32,240 nucleotides of DNA from Coriobacteriia bacterium (GCA_009779675.1 WRDS01000015.1:1-32240), one strand, 5' to 3'. Counted from the stretch's first letter, positions 1 to 11,460 are shown. Numbers and translations are program-made. Notes: generated from the letters alone by a model not told the origin.

Positions 1-2
1 CA

Positions 3-752
3 GGCGTGCTTGCAGAGATAGAACGCCTCGGTGCGAAGAAGGCCTACATCATGGGCTCCTCTGCAGCGGTCTCTAACGCTGTGGAGGCATCGCTTGTAGG
101 TGTGGGGCTCCAGACGGAGCGCATCGTCGGCGCAGACCGTTACGCGACGAGCGCGCTCACCGCGAGCAAGGTCGCAGGCCTTGAGGGCACCGCGTTCGCG
201 AAAAAGGCGTTCCTCGCCCGCGGTGACAACTTCGCCGACGGCCTTGCGGCATCCCCGCTTGCCTACAGGAACAAGATACCGGTCGTCCTCACCCGCCCGA
301 CGGAGCTTTCCGCACCTGCGGCAAACGTGATCGGAACCCTTGGCATCACAGACGTCACCATACTCGGCTCTAGCGCCGCGGTGTCAGAGGGCATCGAGGG
401 CGCGGTCAATGCCCTTGGCACAGTCACTGCCACAAGGCGCCTGCAAGGAGCAGACCGCTATGCGACCGCACAGGAGATCGCCAAGTACGCGTTCGCGAAC
501 TCGCTTGCCACTATGGGCTTCATCGGCGTCGCGACGGGGCTCGACTTCCCTGACGCGCTTGCCGGGGGCATCGCGACTGGCGAGCGTGGCGGCATCATGG
601 TGCTCACCAGGCCGGGTGCGCTCTCTGCGAACTGGGTGGGCTACCTGCCTGGTGTATACGGGGATACCAAGCCCGACATCCAGCTCTACGGTGGGAGCAA
701 TGTGCTCTCCGACGAGGTGATGGACACCTTGAAGTCGATGTTGATCGACTGA
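3..752 (+). CDS. Protein with cell wall-binding repeat 2 (PF04122-type) modules, 5' partial
   Basis: Repeated R(I/L)xGADRYATA..., FA(D/V)GL(A/S)ASP/FPDALAGG, VxxLGxxxVTILGSSAAVS motifs; frame is open to the window start. Confidence 0.85.
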   Translation, partial: GVLAEIERLGAKKAYIMGSSAAVSNAVEASLVGVGLQTERIVGADRYATSALTASKVAGLEGTAFAKKAFLARGDNFADGLAASPLAYRNKIPVVLTRPTELSAPAANVIGTLGITDVTILGSSAAVSEGIEGAVNALGTVTATRRLQGADRYATAQEIAKYAFANSLATMGFIGVATGLDFPDALAGGIATGERGGIMVLTRPGALSANWVGYLPGVYGDTKPDIQLYGGSNVLSDEVMDTLKSMLID

Positions 753-770
753 GGCTCGCAAGAATCGAGG

Positions 771-810
771 CGTGGGGCTGCGACTCCGGACTTTGGATCG
801 CAGCTCCACG
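771..810 (+). terminator. Terminator-like hairpin downstream of the cell-wall-binding protein
   Basis: 13-bp stem CGTGGGGCTGCGA (771-783) / TCGCAGCTCCACG (798-810) with one G-U pair; only a weak T-rich tail follows (tgtatttc). Confidence 0.5.
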
Positions 811-1074
811 TGTATTTCAGGAATGCGAGCGCAATAAGGATCTTATGCGGAGATCTTGTGGCCGATGTGGAAGTTAACGCCGCCGTCCTCCTGTTTCCGG
901 TAACATAGCCAGCGCCCGCGTTAACCAGTGGTCGCCAGCTCAGTGGTCGCCAGCTGCGTTCGCCAGCTGTCGCGGCGGGTGCGCTTTGCCTCGGCGGGCG
1001 CTTGCCTTAGCGGGTGCGCTTTGCCTCGGCAGGCAGTTGGTTTCGCGACAAGTTCTACCTTGGAGGACATACCG

Positions 1075-2072
<998 letters not shown>

Positions 2073-2076
<4 letters not shown>

Positions 2077-4268
2077 GCACGCGAGACTTTGTTTTCGAGA
2101 TCGGCTGTGAGGAGCTGCCTTCAAGCGCGGTCTATCGTGGCATCGAGCAGCTCTCCCGTGCGGTGCCCGAGGCGCTTCAAGCTGCACGCCTGGAGCACGG
2201 CCCGGTGCATGTGACCGGCTCGCCAAGAAGGCTGGCGGTCATGGTGGCGGGCCTGGCCGACGCGCAATCTGACTCGGTCGAGCGGTTCAAGGGCCCTGCG
2301 GCAAAGGCGGCATTCGACGACAGCGGCACCCCGACAAAGGCCGCTATGGGCTTTGCCCGGAGCAAGGGTGTCCCTGTCGAGCAGCTGGAGGTCTCAGAGG
2401 GCGGCGGCGGAGGCGGGAGCTACGTCTACGCGACGGTCGAGACCCTCGGCGCGCCGGCGACAGAGGTACTGCCCGAGTTGCTGGAGCGGCTCGCCACCGG
2501 TCTTGACTGGGCAAAGTCGATGCGGTGGGGTGCAGGGGAGGCGCGTTTTCCTCGGCCTGTGCGCTGGCTGCTTGCGCTTTTTGGCACCGAGGTCGTCGAA
2601 GCGCGCTTTGCGGGGCTTACCGCCGGGAACATCACCTACGGCCACCGCTTCCTTGCCCCTGGTGGGATCGTGGTTCCCTCGGCGGGCGCGTACCTGGACA
2701 TGCTGAAGAAGGCGTTCGTGCTTGCCGATGCCACAGAGCGCGGGCGCGCCATCAAAGAGGGGATCGCGGATGCTGCCGCCTCGGCAGGCGGTGTCGCCGT
2801 CTTGCCGGAAAAGACCCTTGCCGAGGTAGTGAACCTGGTCGAGTGGCCGACGGTGGCGACGGGGAGGTTCGACGAGGACTTCCTGGACATTCCGCGGGAG
2901 ATGCTTGAGAGCGCGATGACGGGCCATCAGCGGTACTTCCCGCTCGAAGACCCTTCCGGCGGGCTCAGCAGCCGCTTCATCGTCGTCCACAACGGCGACC
3001 CCGAGCGCACCGCGCACATCATCTCCGGCCACGAGCGGGTCATCCGTGCGCGCCTCGCGGACGCCGCCTTCTTCTACCAGGAGGATGCCGCCACGCCGCT
3101 CGAGGACTGGCTCCCCAAGCTCGAGCATGTCGTGTTTCAGAAGAAGCTCGGCACACTCGCCGAGAAGGCCCGGCGTATCGAGCGGCTTGTGCCCTGCGTA
3201 GGCGGGATGCTCGGCACCTCTCCTGATGATCTCACGCATGCCCGTCGGGCTGCGTGTCTCGCCAAGGCCGACCTCGTCACCAACGCGGTCATAGAATTCA
3301 CCGACCTGCAGGGGGTGATGGGCCGGTATTATGCCGAGGCAGCTGGCGAGGCCGACGAGGTATCGCGTGCAATCGAGGAGCACTACCGGCCGAGGTTCGC
3401 CGGGGACACGCCGCCTCTCTCGCCAGCCGGCAAGATCGTTGCCATCGCAGACAAGACGGACACCATCTGCGGCGTGTTCGCTGCCGGCCTTGCGCCACGC
3501 GGCTCTTCGGACCCGTTTGCGCTGCGTCGCTCGGCTATCGGGATCCTGCAGATCGTCCTCGGCGACGACCGGCACGCGGGCGAGCGCGATCAGGCTGACG
3601 GCAGCCACAAGGAGATCGCGGGTGGTGGCGGTCGGCAGGCGGGCGGGCGCCCCGCCGGGTTCGACCTTAGCGCGCTTATCGCAAGCGCCCTCTCCGGTTA
3701 CGCCGATGTCGTTGGCGGCTTGCACGCGACCGCCCCGGGTGCGGGGGATCCAAACGACGGGATCGCCGATGCGGTCAGGGCGTTTATGCTCGGCAGGTTT
3801 GAGGGCATTTTGCAGGATCGGGGCTATTCGCATGACCTTGTCGCGGCGGTGTTCGCCGCAGGCTCTGACGACCCGTGTGAGATGGCGGCGCGCTGCGCTG
3901 CGCTGGATGCCGCCCGCAGTCAGGCACCCGAGGTCTTTGAGGACATGTCGGTGGCGTACAAGCGGGCGGCAAACCTCTCGCGGGGCGCTGCGCCGACCAT
4001 CGACCGCGAGCTGATGGGGGAGCACGAGATCGCGCTTGATGATGCGCTCGGCCAGGCGGAGGAGAGGATGCGGGGCCTTGCGGACGAGCACGACTACGGG
4101 TCCATGCTTCAGCTGTTCGCCGGTCTCCGCGAGCCGATCGATGCGTTTTTCGACAACGTCCTTGTGATGGACGAGGACCCGAAGGTGCGGGGTAACCGTC
4201 TTGGGCTGCTTGCCCGGTTCACCGGCCTTTTTTCGGGGTTTGCAGATTTCGGGCAGTTGGCAGGCTGA
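2073..4268 (+). CDS. glyS: Glycyl-tRNA synthetase beta subunit
   Basis: [13 protein letters not shown]... and [33 protein letters not shown] motifs; GTGA overlap with glyQ stop gives start GTG 2073 rather than 1821. Confidence 0.94.
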
Positions 4269-4269
4269 C

Positions 4270-5091
4270 ATGGCAGAGTCAGGCTCCATCTCCATCCATG
4301 TGCTCTCTGACTCGCTGGGCGAGACAGGCGAGACGGTCGCCCGTGCGGCGGCGGCCCAGTTCGCCCCAGGCACCTATCGCATCGAGCGCCTCCCCAAGGT
4401 CGTGTCCGCCGCACACCTCCGGGAATCCGTGAGGGCGCACTGCGGGTCGCACTGTGTGTTCATGTACACGTTCGTGAACAGCGACCTGGTCAAAGAGATG
4501 GAGGTATTGCGCGCCGAGGGGGTCAACGCCGTCGATCTGCTCGGCCCGGCGGTGAGGCTGCTTTCCGAGATCGCCAATCATGCCCCGATGGGCGAGGCAG
4601 GGGCTATCCGGCGTACCGATCAGGAGTATTTCGAGCGGATCGAGGCCATGGAGTTCACGGTGAAGCACGACGATGGGCGCAACCCCGAGGGGCTTGCCTT
4701 GGCGGACGTGGTGCTCATCGGGGTCTCTCGGACATCGAAGACCCCCCTGTCCATGTATCTTGCGCTCAAGGGGTACAGTGTGGCGAACATCCCGCTCGCC
4801 AAGGGCGTTATGCCTCCCAGTGAGCTTTTCGAGGTCGACCCTTCCCGCATCTTCGGGCTTACGAGCAGCGTGGACACGTTGCTGGAGATCCGCAGTGCAC
4901 GGATGCGTGAACTCGGCACATGGGTGCCCGGGTATGCCGAGCGGGAGGCGCTTGAAAACGAGCTCGAAGGGGCGCGTGCTTTGATGCGTCGGCTGGGGGC
5001 CTATGTGATCCACACGGACAATCGGGCGATCGAGGAGTCTGCGCAGGAGGTCATGAGGCAACTTGAAGGCAGTCATCTGACCGCCGACTGA
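4270..5091 (+). CDS. Pyruvate, phosphate dikinase regulatory protein (PDRP, DUF299/YqfL family)
   Basis: HVLSDSLGETGETVARAA..., GVSRTSKTPLSMYLALKGYSVANIPL signature; directly upstream of ppdK; ATG 4270 follows the glyS stop. Confidence 0.93.
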   Translation: MAESGSISIHVLSDSLGETGETVARAAAAQFAPGTYRIERLPKVVSAAHLRESVRAHCGSHCVFMYTFVNSDLVKEMEVLRAEGVNAVDLLGPAVRLLSEIANHAPMGEAGAIRRTDQEYFERIEAMEFTVKHDDGRNPEGLALADVVLIGVSRTSKTPLSMYLALKGYSVANIPLAKGVMPPSELFEVDPSRIFGLTSSVDTLLEIRSARMRELGTWVPGYAEREALENELEGARALMRRLGAYVIHTDNRAIEESAQEVMRQLEGSHLTAD

Positions 5092-5150
5092 GCGGCATGC
5101 TGTATCATCTAAGGATACCGACGTACCCGGGGTGAGATAAGGAGAAGAAG

Positions 5151-7883
5151 TTGTCAGACATCAAAAGGGTCTACGCTTTTGGGGCTGGGGCAACCGAGGG
5201 GAACCGGGACATGAAGTCCCAGCTCGGCGGGAAGGGTGCAAACCTCGCCGAGATGGCCAACATGGGCCTGCCCGTGCCTCCAGGGTTCACCATCACGTGT
5301 CAGGCGTGCATGGAGTATTACAACTCCGCCTCCCCGGCGTTCCCGGCGGGGCTTTCCGATGAGATCGCCTCACACTTGGGCAGGCTTGAGGAGAAGATGG
5401 GCAAGTCGCTTGGGGACCCGGGCGATCCGCTGCTTGTGTCCGTGAGAAGCGGCTCACCGTTCTCGATGCCAGGCATGATGGACACGGTCTTAAACCTCGG
5501 GCTCAATGACGCGTCCATCCAGGGGCTTATCGCCCAGACCGGCAACGAGCGGTTCGCCTGGGACAGCTATCGCCGCTTCATCCAGATGTTCTCGAAGGTG
5601 GTGCTTGATGTCGAGGGTGACCTTTTCGAGAACGCGATCACCAAGCTCAAGCGTGACCGCGGCGTAGTAAGCGACACCGAGCTTACCGCCGCAGACCTGC
5701 GCGGGCTCGTTGACACGTTCAAAGAAATCTTTGCCGAGAATGTTGGAGCGGATGCCTGGCCAGAGCTGACCCTGGGCGGGAAAGGTGACGGGGAGGTGGC
5801 GTTCCCACAGGATGTGCAGCTTCAGCTGCGCCTCGCCATTGAGGCTGTTTTCCGCAGCTGGATGAATGACCGGGCGGTCTACTACCGCAGGATGGAGAGG
5901 ATCGCCGATGACCTCGGCACGGCGGTCAATGTGCAGACGATGGTCTTTGGCAACAAGGGCGAGACCTCTGCGACGGGGGTCGGCTTCACGCGCAACCCTG
6001 CAGACGGCACGAAAGAGTACTATGGCGACTTCCTCACCAATGCGCAGGGCGAGGACGTGGTCGCCGGGATCCGGCTCACCGAGCCTATCGCCAAGCTCAA
6101 AGAGGTCCCTGGCCTCGAGGAGGCCGGCATCGAGCTTGACGGGGTGTTCGCCAAACTCGAGGCCGAGTACCGCGACATGTGCGACATCGAGTTCACTATC
6201 GAGCAGGGCACGCTCTACATGCTTCAGACCCGGGTGGGCAAGCGTACCGCCCGTGCAGCGATCAAGATAGCGATCGACATGGTCGACGAGGGGCTCATCT
6301 CTCGCGAGGAGGCGGTAGGGCGCGTCAATCCCAACCAGCTTGACCAGCTCCTCCATCCACAGTTCGACTCCTCGGCGAGTTACGATGTCGTTGCGAAGGG
6401 GCTGAACGCCTCGCCAGGTGCCGCCGTTGGCGAGGTCGTGTTCTCCTCGGCAGATGCGGTGGCTGCCAAGCAGGCTGGCCGCAAAGGCATCCTTGTGCGC
6501 TGGGAGACCAACCCTGATGACCTGCCGGGCATGGATGCGGCCGAGGGGATCTTGACCTCGCATGGGGGGAAGACCTCGCATGCGGCGGTCGTCGCACGTG
6601 GCATGGGCAAGCCCGCGGTGTGCGGCGTGGAGAGGCTGCGCATCGATGCAGAGAACAAGACCGCCAGAGTCGCGGGCACCGATATCGAGATCCGCGAGGG
6701 GGATGTCGTCTCTATCGACGGTACGACCGGTGCGGTCGTTCTAGGTGCCGTCGGGCTGATCGAGCCCGTTGTCACCGGGGATTTCGACACCATGCTCACC
6801 TGGGCGGATGAGATCCGGGGCATGGGTGTCCGTGCGAACGCCGACACGCCGGACGATGCCGCCCTTGCGCGCAACTTCGGGGCCGAGGGCATCGGGCTTT
6901 GCCGCACGGAGCACATGTTCTTAGGCGAGCGCAAGGACATCATACAGCGCTTCATCCTCGCTCAGGAGAGCGATGGCAAGCGGGAACAGGCCCTAGCCGA
7001 GCTCCTTGAGGCGCAGACTGGCGACTTCCTCGGCATCTTTGATGCCATGGACGGCCTGCCGGTAACGGTGCGCCTGCTCGACCCGCCGCTCCATGAGTTC
7101 CTGGACAGTCCGCGTGGCCTTGAGATCGAGATCCTGCGCGCCGAGGCTGCCGGAGCGGGCGCAGAGGAGCTTGCCGCCAAGCGCAGGCTGCTTGTGCAGA
7201 TCGACTCGATGGCCGAGGCAAACCCGATGCTCGGCCTGCGCGGCTGTCGGCTCGGCATCATGTTCCCCGAGCTTTATGCCATGCAGGTGCGGGCGATCAC
7301 CAAGGCGGCCTGCGAGCTCAAGGCCGCTGGTAAGGACCCGCGTCCCGAGATCATGATCCCGCTCGTGAGCGTGAAGGCCGAGCTCGAGGCCCTTCGCGCC
7401 GAGTCCGAGCGGATCATCGCAGAAGTCGCCGCCGAGTGCGGCGTCCCAGGGCTCGATATCCCCATCGGCACCATGATCGAGCTGCCGCGTGCGGCAGTAA
7501 CCGCCGATGAGATCGGCCAGGCCGCAGACTTCTTCAGCTTCGGGACCAACGACCTCACGCAGACGGCCTTTGGTTTCTCGCGTGATGATATCGAGTCCAA
7601 GTTCCTTCCCCGCTACCTTGAGAGGAAGATCCTGCCGAGAAACCCGTTCGAGACGATCGATCCGGGGGTTGCTGCCCTTGTCGCGATGGGTGTCGAGAAA
7701 GGGCGGGCGGCCAACCCCGCGCTGCATCTGGGTGTTTGCGGCGAGCATGGTGGCGACCCGGACTCGGTGCATACGTTCTTTGAGGTCGGACTGGATTACG
7801 TGTCCTGCTCGCCGTATCGGGTGCCCCTTGCTCGGCTTGCGGCGGCACAGGCTGAACTGAAGGGGCGTCTTGGCACCTGCTGA
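5151..7883 (+). CDS. ppdK: Pyruvate, phosphate dikinase
   Basis: LGGKGANLAEMANMGLPVPPGFTI, GGKTSHAAVVARGMGKPAVCG (catalytic His region), FGTNDLTQTAFGFSRDD, GVCGEHGGDP; TTG start with aaggagaag RBS. Confidence 0.96.
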   Translation: MSDIKRVYAFGAGATEGNRDMKSQLGGKGANLAEMANMGLPVPPGFTITCQACMEYYNSASPAFPAGLSDEIASHLGRLEEKMGKSLGDPGDPLLVSVRSGSPFSMPGMMDTVLNLGLNDASIQGLIAQTGNERFAWDSYRRFIQMFSKVVLDVEGDLFENAITKLKRDRGVVSDTELTAADLRGLVDTFKEIFAENVGADAWPELTLGGKGDGEVAFPQDVQLQLRLAIEAVFRSWMNDRAVYYRRMERIADDLGTAVNVQTMVFGNKGETSATGVGFTRNPADGTKEYYGDFLTNAQGEDVVAGIRLTEPIAKLKEVPGLEEAGIELDGVFAKLEAEYRDMCDIEFTIEQGTLYMLQTRVGKRTARAAIKIAIDMVDEGLISREEAVGRVNPNQLDQLLHPQFDSSASYDVVAKGLNASPGAAVGEVVFSSADAVAAKQAGRKGILVRWETNPDDLPGMDAAEGILTSHGGKTSHAAVVARGMGKPAVCGVERLRIDAENKTARVAGTDIEIREGDVVSIDGTTGAVVLGAVGLIEPVVTGDFDTMLTWADEIRGMGVRANADTPDDAALARNFGAEGIGLCRTEHMFLGERKDIIQRFILAQESDGKREQALAELLEAQTGDFLGIFDAMDGLPVTVRLLDPPLHEFLDSPRGLEIEILRAEAAGAGAEELAAKRRLLVQIDSMAEANPMLGLRGCRLGIMFPELYAMQVRAITKAACELKAAGKDPRPEIMIPLVSVKAELEALRAESERIIAEVAAECGVPGLDIPIGTMIELPRAAVTADEIGQAADFFSFGTNDLTQTAFGFSRDDIESKFLPRYLERKILPRNPFETIDPGVAALVAMGVEKGRAANPALHLGVCGEHGGDPDSVHTFFEVGLDYVSCSPYRVPLARLAAAQAELKGRLGTC

Positions 7884-7890
7884 GCTGCCC

Positions 7891-8916
7891 ATGAGGCGCG
7901 AGGAGGCGGAGGCAGCCGAGTTTGATGTGCTGGCGCCCCAAGCGTGCAAATCGGCACAGTCGCGCGGTAGAAAAGATCCGACAACGTCGGATCTTTACCG
8001 CACGGACTTCCAGCGGGATCGGGACCGCATCCTGCATTGCAAGGCGTTTCGCAGGCTTTCGCATAAGACCCAGGTGTTCTTGGCACCCGAGGGCGATCAC
8101 TACCGGACCCGGCTGACCCATACCCTTGAGGTCTCCCAGATCGCTCGGTCAGTCGCCCGTGCGTTGCGGCTGAACGAGGATCTCACCGAGGCGATAGCAC
8201 TCGGCCACGACCTTGGCCACACCCCGTTCGGGCACACGGGCGAGGTGGCGCTCTCCGAGGTCTTAGGGGAGGTCAGCGGCGACCACCCTGATGCCCCGTC
8301 TGTGTACCGGCATAATGTGCAGTCGCTCCGCATCGTCGAGAAGCTGGAGTACGGCGGTCGCGGCCTCAACCTCACGTGGGAGGTCCGGGACGGGATCCTA
8401 GGCCACACCGGTGAGCACGTGCCGAGCACCCTGGAGGGGCAGATCGTACGGACTGCCGACCGGATCGCCTATGTGAACCATGATATCGACGACGCGCTTC
8501 GGGCGGGGGTGCTCTCGCTCGGCATGCTTCCTGAGCGCTCGCTTCGGGTACTAGGGCGACACCACGCCGAGCGGATCACGACGATGGTCACCGACATGGT
8601 GGCCACCTCGGCAGATCTGGAGAGCATCCGGATGTCGCCGTCGGTATACGAGGCGATGATGGAGCTGCGGGGCTACCTGTTCGAGAACGTCTATTTCTCC
8701 ACCACGGCAAAGGCCGAGGGGCCACGGGCAAGCAGCCTGGTCTGCATGCTGACAAGGCATTATCTTGCACACAGCGAGGACCTGCCGACGGAGTTCCGTC
8801 CGCGTGAGGAAGAGGAACCGGTGCAGAAGGTGGTCGACTACGTATCCGGGATGACTGATCGGTTTGCAATCCGAGAGTTTGAAAGGATATTCATTCCCAA
8901 AAAATGGCTTGTGTGA
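7891..8916 (+). CDS. dgt: Deoxyguanosinetriphosphate triphosphohydrolase-like HD-domain protein
   Basis: DFQRDRDRILHCKAFRRLSHKTQVF, RTRLTHTLEVSQIARSVAR, GHDLGHTPFGHTGE HD motif; start ATG 7891 or TTG 7870. Confidence 0.9.
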   Translation: MRREEAEAAEFDVLAPQACKSAQSRGRKDPTTSDLYRTDFQRDRDRILHCKAFRRLSHKTQVFLAPEGDHYRTRLTHTLEVSQIARSVARALRLNEDLTEAIALGHDLGHTPFGHTGEVALSEVLGEVSGDHPDAPSVYRHNVQSLRIVEKLEYGGRGLNLTWEVRDGILGHTGEHVPSTLEGQIVRTADRIAYVNHDIDDALRAGVLSLGMLPERSLRVLGRHHAERITTMVTDMVATSADLESIRMSPSVYEAMMELRGYLFENVYFSTTAKAEGPRASSLVCMLTRHYLAHSEDLPTEFRPREEEEPVQKVVDYVSGMTDRFAIREFERIFIPKKWLV

Positions 8917-9053
8917 CAGGCTGTGTGACGGCTGGCGCAGCTCCTCGGCGACGTGCAAGCGGTCTGTGCAGCGCCTATGATGTGTGACGGCTCGTGTGGC
9001 AGAGTGTGTGCCGCTCGCAGACGTGTGTGTACAAGCGCTAAGTAAAAAGACGT

Positions 9054-9082
9054 TTGATACGGTTTCTTCTCATGCATATGCT
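9054..9082 (+). promoter_or_regulatory. Putative sigma70-type promoter for hppA
   Basis: TTGATA (9054-9059) - 17 nt - TATGCT (9077-9082), about 60 nt before the hppA start. Confidence 0.5.
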
Positions 9083-9141
9083 ACAGTGATTCGGTGTGCA
9101 CCTTATGCGCTCAAAGAAGGACCTTTTTGAGGGGAGTTCGG

Positions 9142-11331
9142 ATGGGTGAAGGGGCTTTGCTCAGCCTGATCGCAGGCTTTAGTGTCTTGGGGCTTGCCGT
9201 GGCGTTCGTGCTTGGCCGCTGGGTGCTTGCAAAGGGAACGGGCACAAAGGGGATGAGGGATGTCTCCGATGCCATCAAAGAGGGAGCCGAGGCATTCATG
9301 CGTCGGCAGTTCCGTACGATCATCATCCTGACAGCTATTTTGGCGGTCATCCTGTTTGCGGGTTACCTCATCAAGCCGCACAGCGCGAACGACCCGCTTA
9401 CCGGCGTGGCTCTGGCGATGTGGGTCACCATCTCCTTTGTCTTTGGTGCACTTTGCTCGCTTATCGCCGGCTATGCGGGCATGTGGATATCGATCCGGGC
9501 CAACATCCGCACCGCTGCTGGCACGCTCAACAGCGTCAACGAGGGTCTTCAGATCGCGCTGCGTGGCGGGGCCGTCTCTGGTTTCATGGTTGTTGCGATG
9601 AACCTGATCGGTGTCGTCATACTCTTTCATGCGATCGGCCTGACCGCAAATGTCGAGCCCGCTCGGGTACCGCTGCTTATCGTGGGTTACGGTTTCGGCG
9701 CGTCCTTTGTCGCCCTTTTTGCCCAGCTGGGCGGCGGTATCTATACCAAGGCTGCTGATATCGGTGCTGATCTTGTCGGCAAGATCGAGGCCGGTATCCC
9801 CGAGGACGACCCACGCAACCCTGCCGTCATCGCCGACCTTGTCGGGGATAACGTCGGTGACTGCGCCGGTCGGGGCTCGGACCTGTTCGAGTCCTCAGCT
9901 GCCGAGAATATCGGCTCGATGATCCTGGGTGCCACCATGGCCTCTGCCGTTCCCGCCTCCGCATGGGGCAGCGGGGGCGAGCTCGCAAAGAACACATTCG
10001 TCATCGGTGTCATGATGTTCCCCCTCATTGCGCGCTCGTTTGGCATCCTGGCCTCGGCGATCGGCGTTGCGGTTGTCAGGGTCAAGGGCGACGAGGACCC
10101 CATGAGGTCGCTTAACCGTGGCTTTTACGTTGCGACCCTGTTCGCGCTTATCGGGTTCGGGGTTGCTTCCTACTGGCTTCTTAACCCTCCGGGGTACCCG
10201 AATGCATGGTGGTGCTTCTTTGCTGCCGGTGTCATCGGTGTCATAGCGGCGTTGCTCTACGTCTATATCACGCAGTACTACACGGAGCACCGCTTCCGTC
10301 CCGTGAAAGAGATCGTCGATGCGTCCAGGACCGCTCCTGCGACCAATATCATCTCAGGCATTGCCGTGGGCATGGAATCGACGGTCGCGCCGGTCATCGT
10401 TATCTCTGTCGCCTTGCTGGCCGCGCATTACCTCGGCTCGCTCTCAGGCCTTCCTGCCGAGGGTCGGCCGGGCCTCTTTGGCACTGCGGTCGCAACGATG
10501 GGCATGCTCGCCACAGCCGCCTATGTCCTTGCGATGGATACCTTTGGCCCGATCGCAGACAACGCAGGCGGGATCGTCGAGATGTCTGGCCAGCCCGAGG
10601 AGGTCCGCGAGAAGTCCGACCGCCTCGACTCGGTCGGGAACACCACGAAAGCACTCACAAAGGGTTACGCGGTCGGCTCGGCAGGGCTTGCCACGTTCTT
10701 GCTTTTCTCGGCGTATATGGATGAGATCGTGGCGTACACCGGTCGTGCGTTCGATGTTGTGAACCTTGCGGACCCGCGTGTCTTTGTCGGTGCCCTGCTC
10801 GGCGCGATGCTCGTCTTCTTGTTCTGCTCGCTTGCGATCCGCTCCGTTGGGCGTGCGGCCCAATGCGTCATCACCGATGTCCGCGAGCAGTTCCAGGCCA
10901 ACGCGGGCATCCTTGAAGGCACGGTCAAGCCGGATTACGGTCGCACGGTCGATATCGTCACGCGTGCCGCTCTGAAAGAGATGGTCGCCCCCGGGCTGCT
11001 TGTTGTCCTGGCACCGGTTGCCGTGGGTGTCATCTTCCGTTTTTTTGGTGTTGGTGCCGAGGCTGTTGCAGGCATGCTCATGGTCGGTACGATCGTCGGC
11101 ATCCTGATGGCGTTGTTCCTAAACAACGGCGGTGGTGCATGGGATAACGCCAAAAAGTATGTTGAGACCGGCTTTGGTGGCGGCAAGGGTTCCGACACCC
11201 ATAAGGCGGCGGTCATCGGCGACACGGTCGGCGACCCGTTCAAAGACACGATCGGCCCGTCACTGCACGTCTTGATCAAGCTGCTGGCTACCACCACGCT
11301 GGTCATGGCACCGCTCTTCATCAAGTTTTAA
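9142..11331 (+). CDS. hppA: Membrane-bound proton-translocating pyrophosphatase, predicted K+-independent type
   Basis: Multi-TM; GIPEDDPRNPAVIADLVGDNVGDCAGRGSDLFES; GNTTKALTKGYAVGSAGL (Lys at the position that is Ala in K+-dependent enzymes). Confidence 0.94.
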   Translation: MGEGALLSLIAGFSVLGLAVAFVLGRWVLAKGTGTKGMRDVSDAIKEGAEAFMRRQFRTIIILTAILAVILFAGYLIKPHSANDPLTGVALAMWVTISFVFGALCSLIAGYAGMWISIRANIRTAAGTLNSVNEGLQIALRGGAVSGFMVVAMNLIGVVILFHAIGLTANVEPARVPLLIVGYGFGASFVALFAQLGGGIYTKAADIGADLVGKIEAGIPEDDPRNPAVIADLVGDNVGDCAGRGSDLFESSAAENIGSMILGATMASAVPASAWGSGGELAKNTFVIGVMMFPLIARSFGILASAIGVAVVRVKGDEDPMRSLNRGFYVATLFALIGFGVASYWLLNPPGYPNAWWCFFAAGVIGVIAALLYVYITQYYTEHRFRPVKEIVDASRTAPATNIISGIAVGMESTVAPVIVISVALLAAHYLGSLSGLPAEGRPGLFGTAVATMGMLATAAYVLAMDTFGPIADNAGGIVEMSGQPEEVREKSDRLDSVGNTTKALTKGYAVGSAGLATFLLFSAYMDEIVAYTGRAFDVVNLADPRVFVGALLGAMLVFLFCSLAIRSVGRAAQCVITDVREQFQANAGILEGTVKPDYGRTVDIVTRAALKEMVAPGLLVVLAPVAVGVIFRFFGVGAEAVAGMLMVGTIVGILMALFLNNGGGAWDNAKKYVETGFGGGKGSDTHKAAVIGDTVGDPFKDTIGPSLHVLIKLLATTTLVMAPLFIKF

Positions 11332-11369
11332 ACTCGTACGTGGGCGGGCCCTTGTTCGAGCCTTTGGCC

Positions 11370-11402
11370 CCTGCATCGTTGTGCAGGTTGCCCGTGCGGG
11401 CA
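11370..11402 (+). other. Tandem small hairpins in the hppA-dnaG intergenic region
   Basis: CCTGCA-tcgttg-TGCAGG (11370-11387) followed by TGCCCG-tg-CGGGCA (11389-11402). Confidence 0.4.
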
Positions 11403-11460
11403 TCCCGGTCGGTAGGCCGTATGACAGCTGTGGGACTTACGGGGAGGGAGGTCGTGCCTT

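Noticed and set aside
811-1074. Possible T-box leader for glyQS
   Set aside because: No AGGGTGGNACCGCG-type T-box sequence found; only short direct repeats are visible.
2394-4373. 659-aa reverse-strand ORF opposite glyS
   Set aside because: Antisense to a clearly coding gene in high-GC DNA; Arg/Pro/His-rich composition and no recognisable domain.
5490-6581. 363-aa reverse-strand ORF opposite ppdK (and similar reverse ORFs opposite glyQ, hppA, mgtA, nuoD, chimeric nuoI, nuoL)
   Set aside because: Typical GC-rich shadow ORFs; the + strand frame carries conserved motifs throughout.
9105-9149. 14-codon uORF (MRSKKDLFEGSSDG) overlapping the hppA start
   Set aside because: No convincing RBS and no regulatory residue pattern; likely chance, though testable by ribosome profiling.
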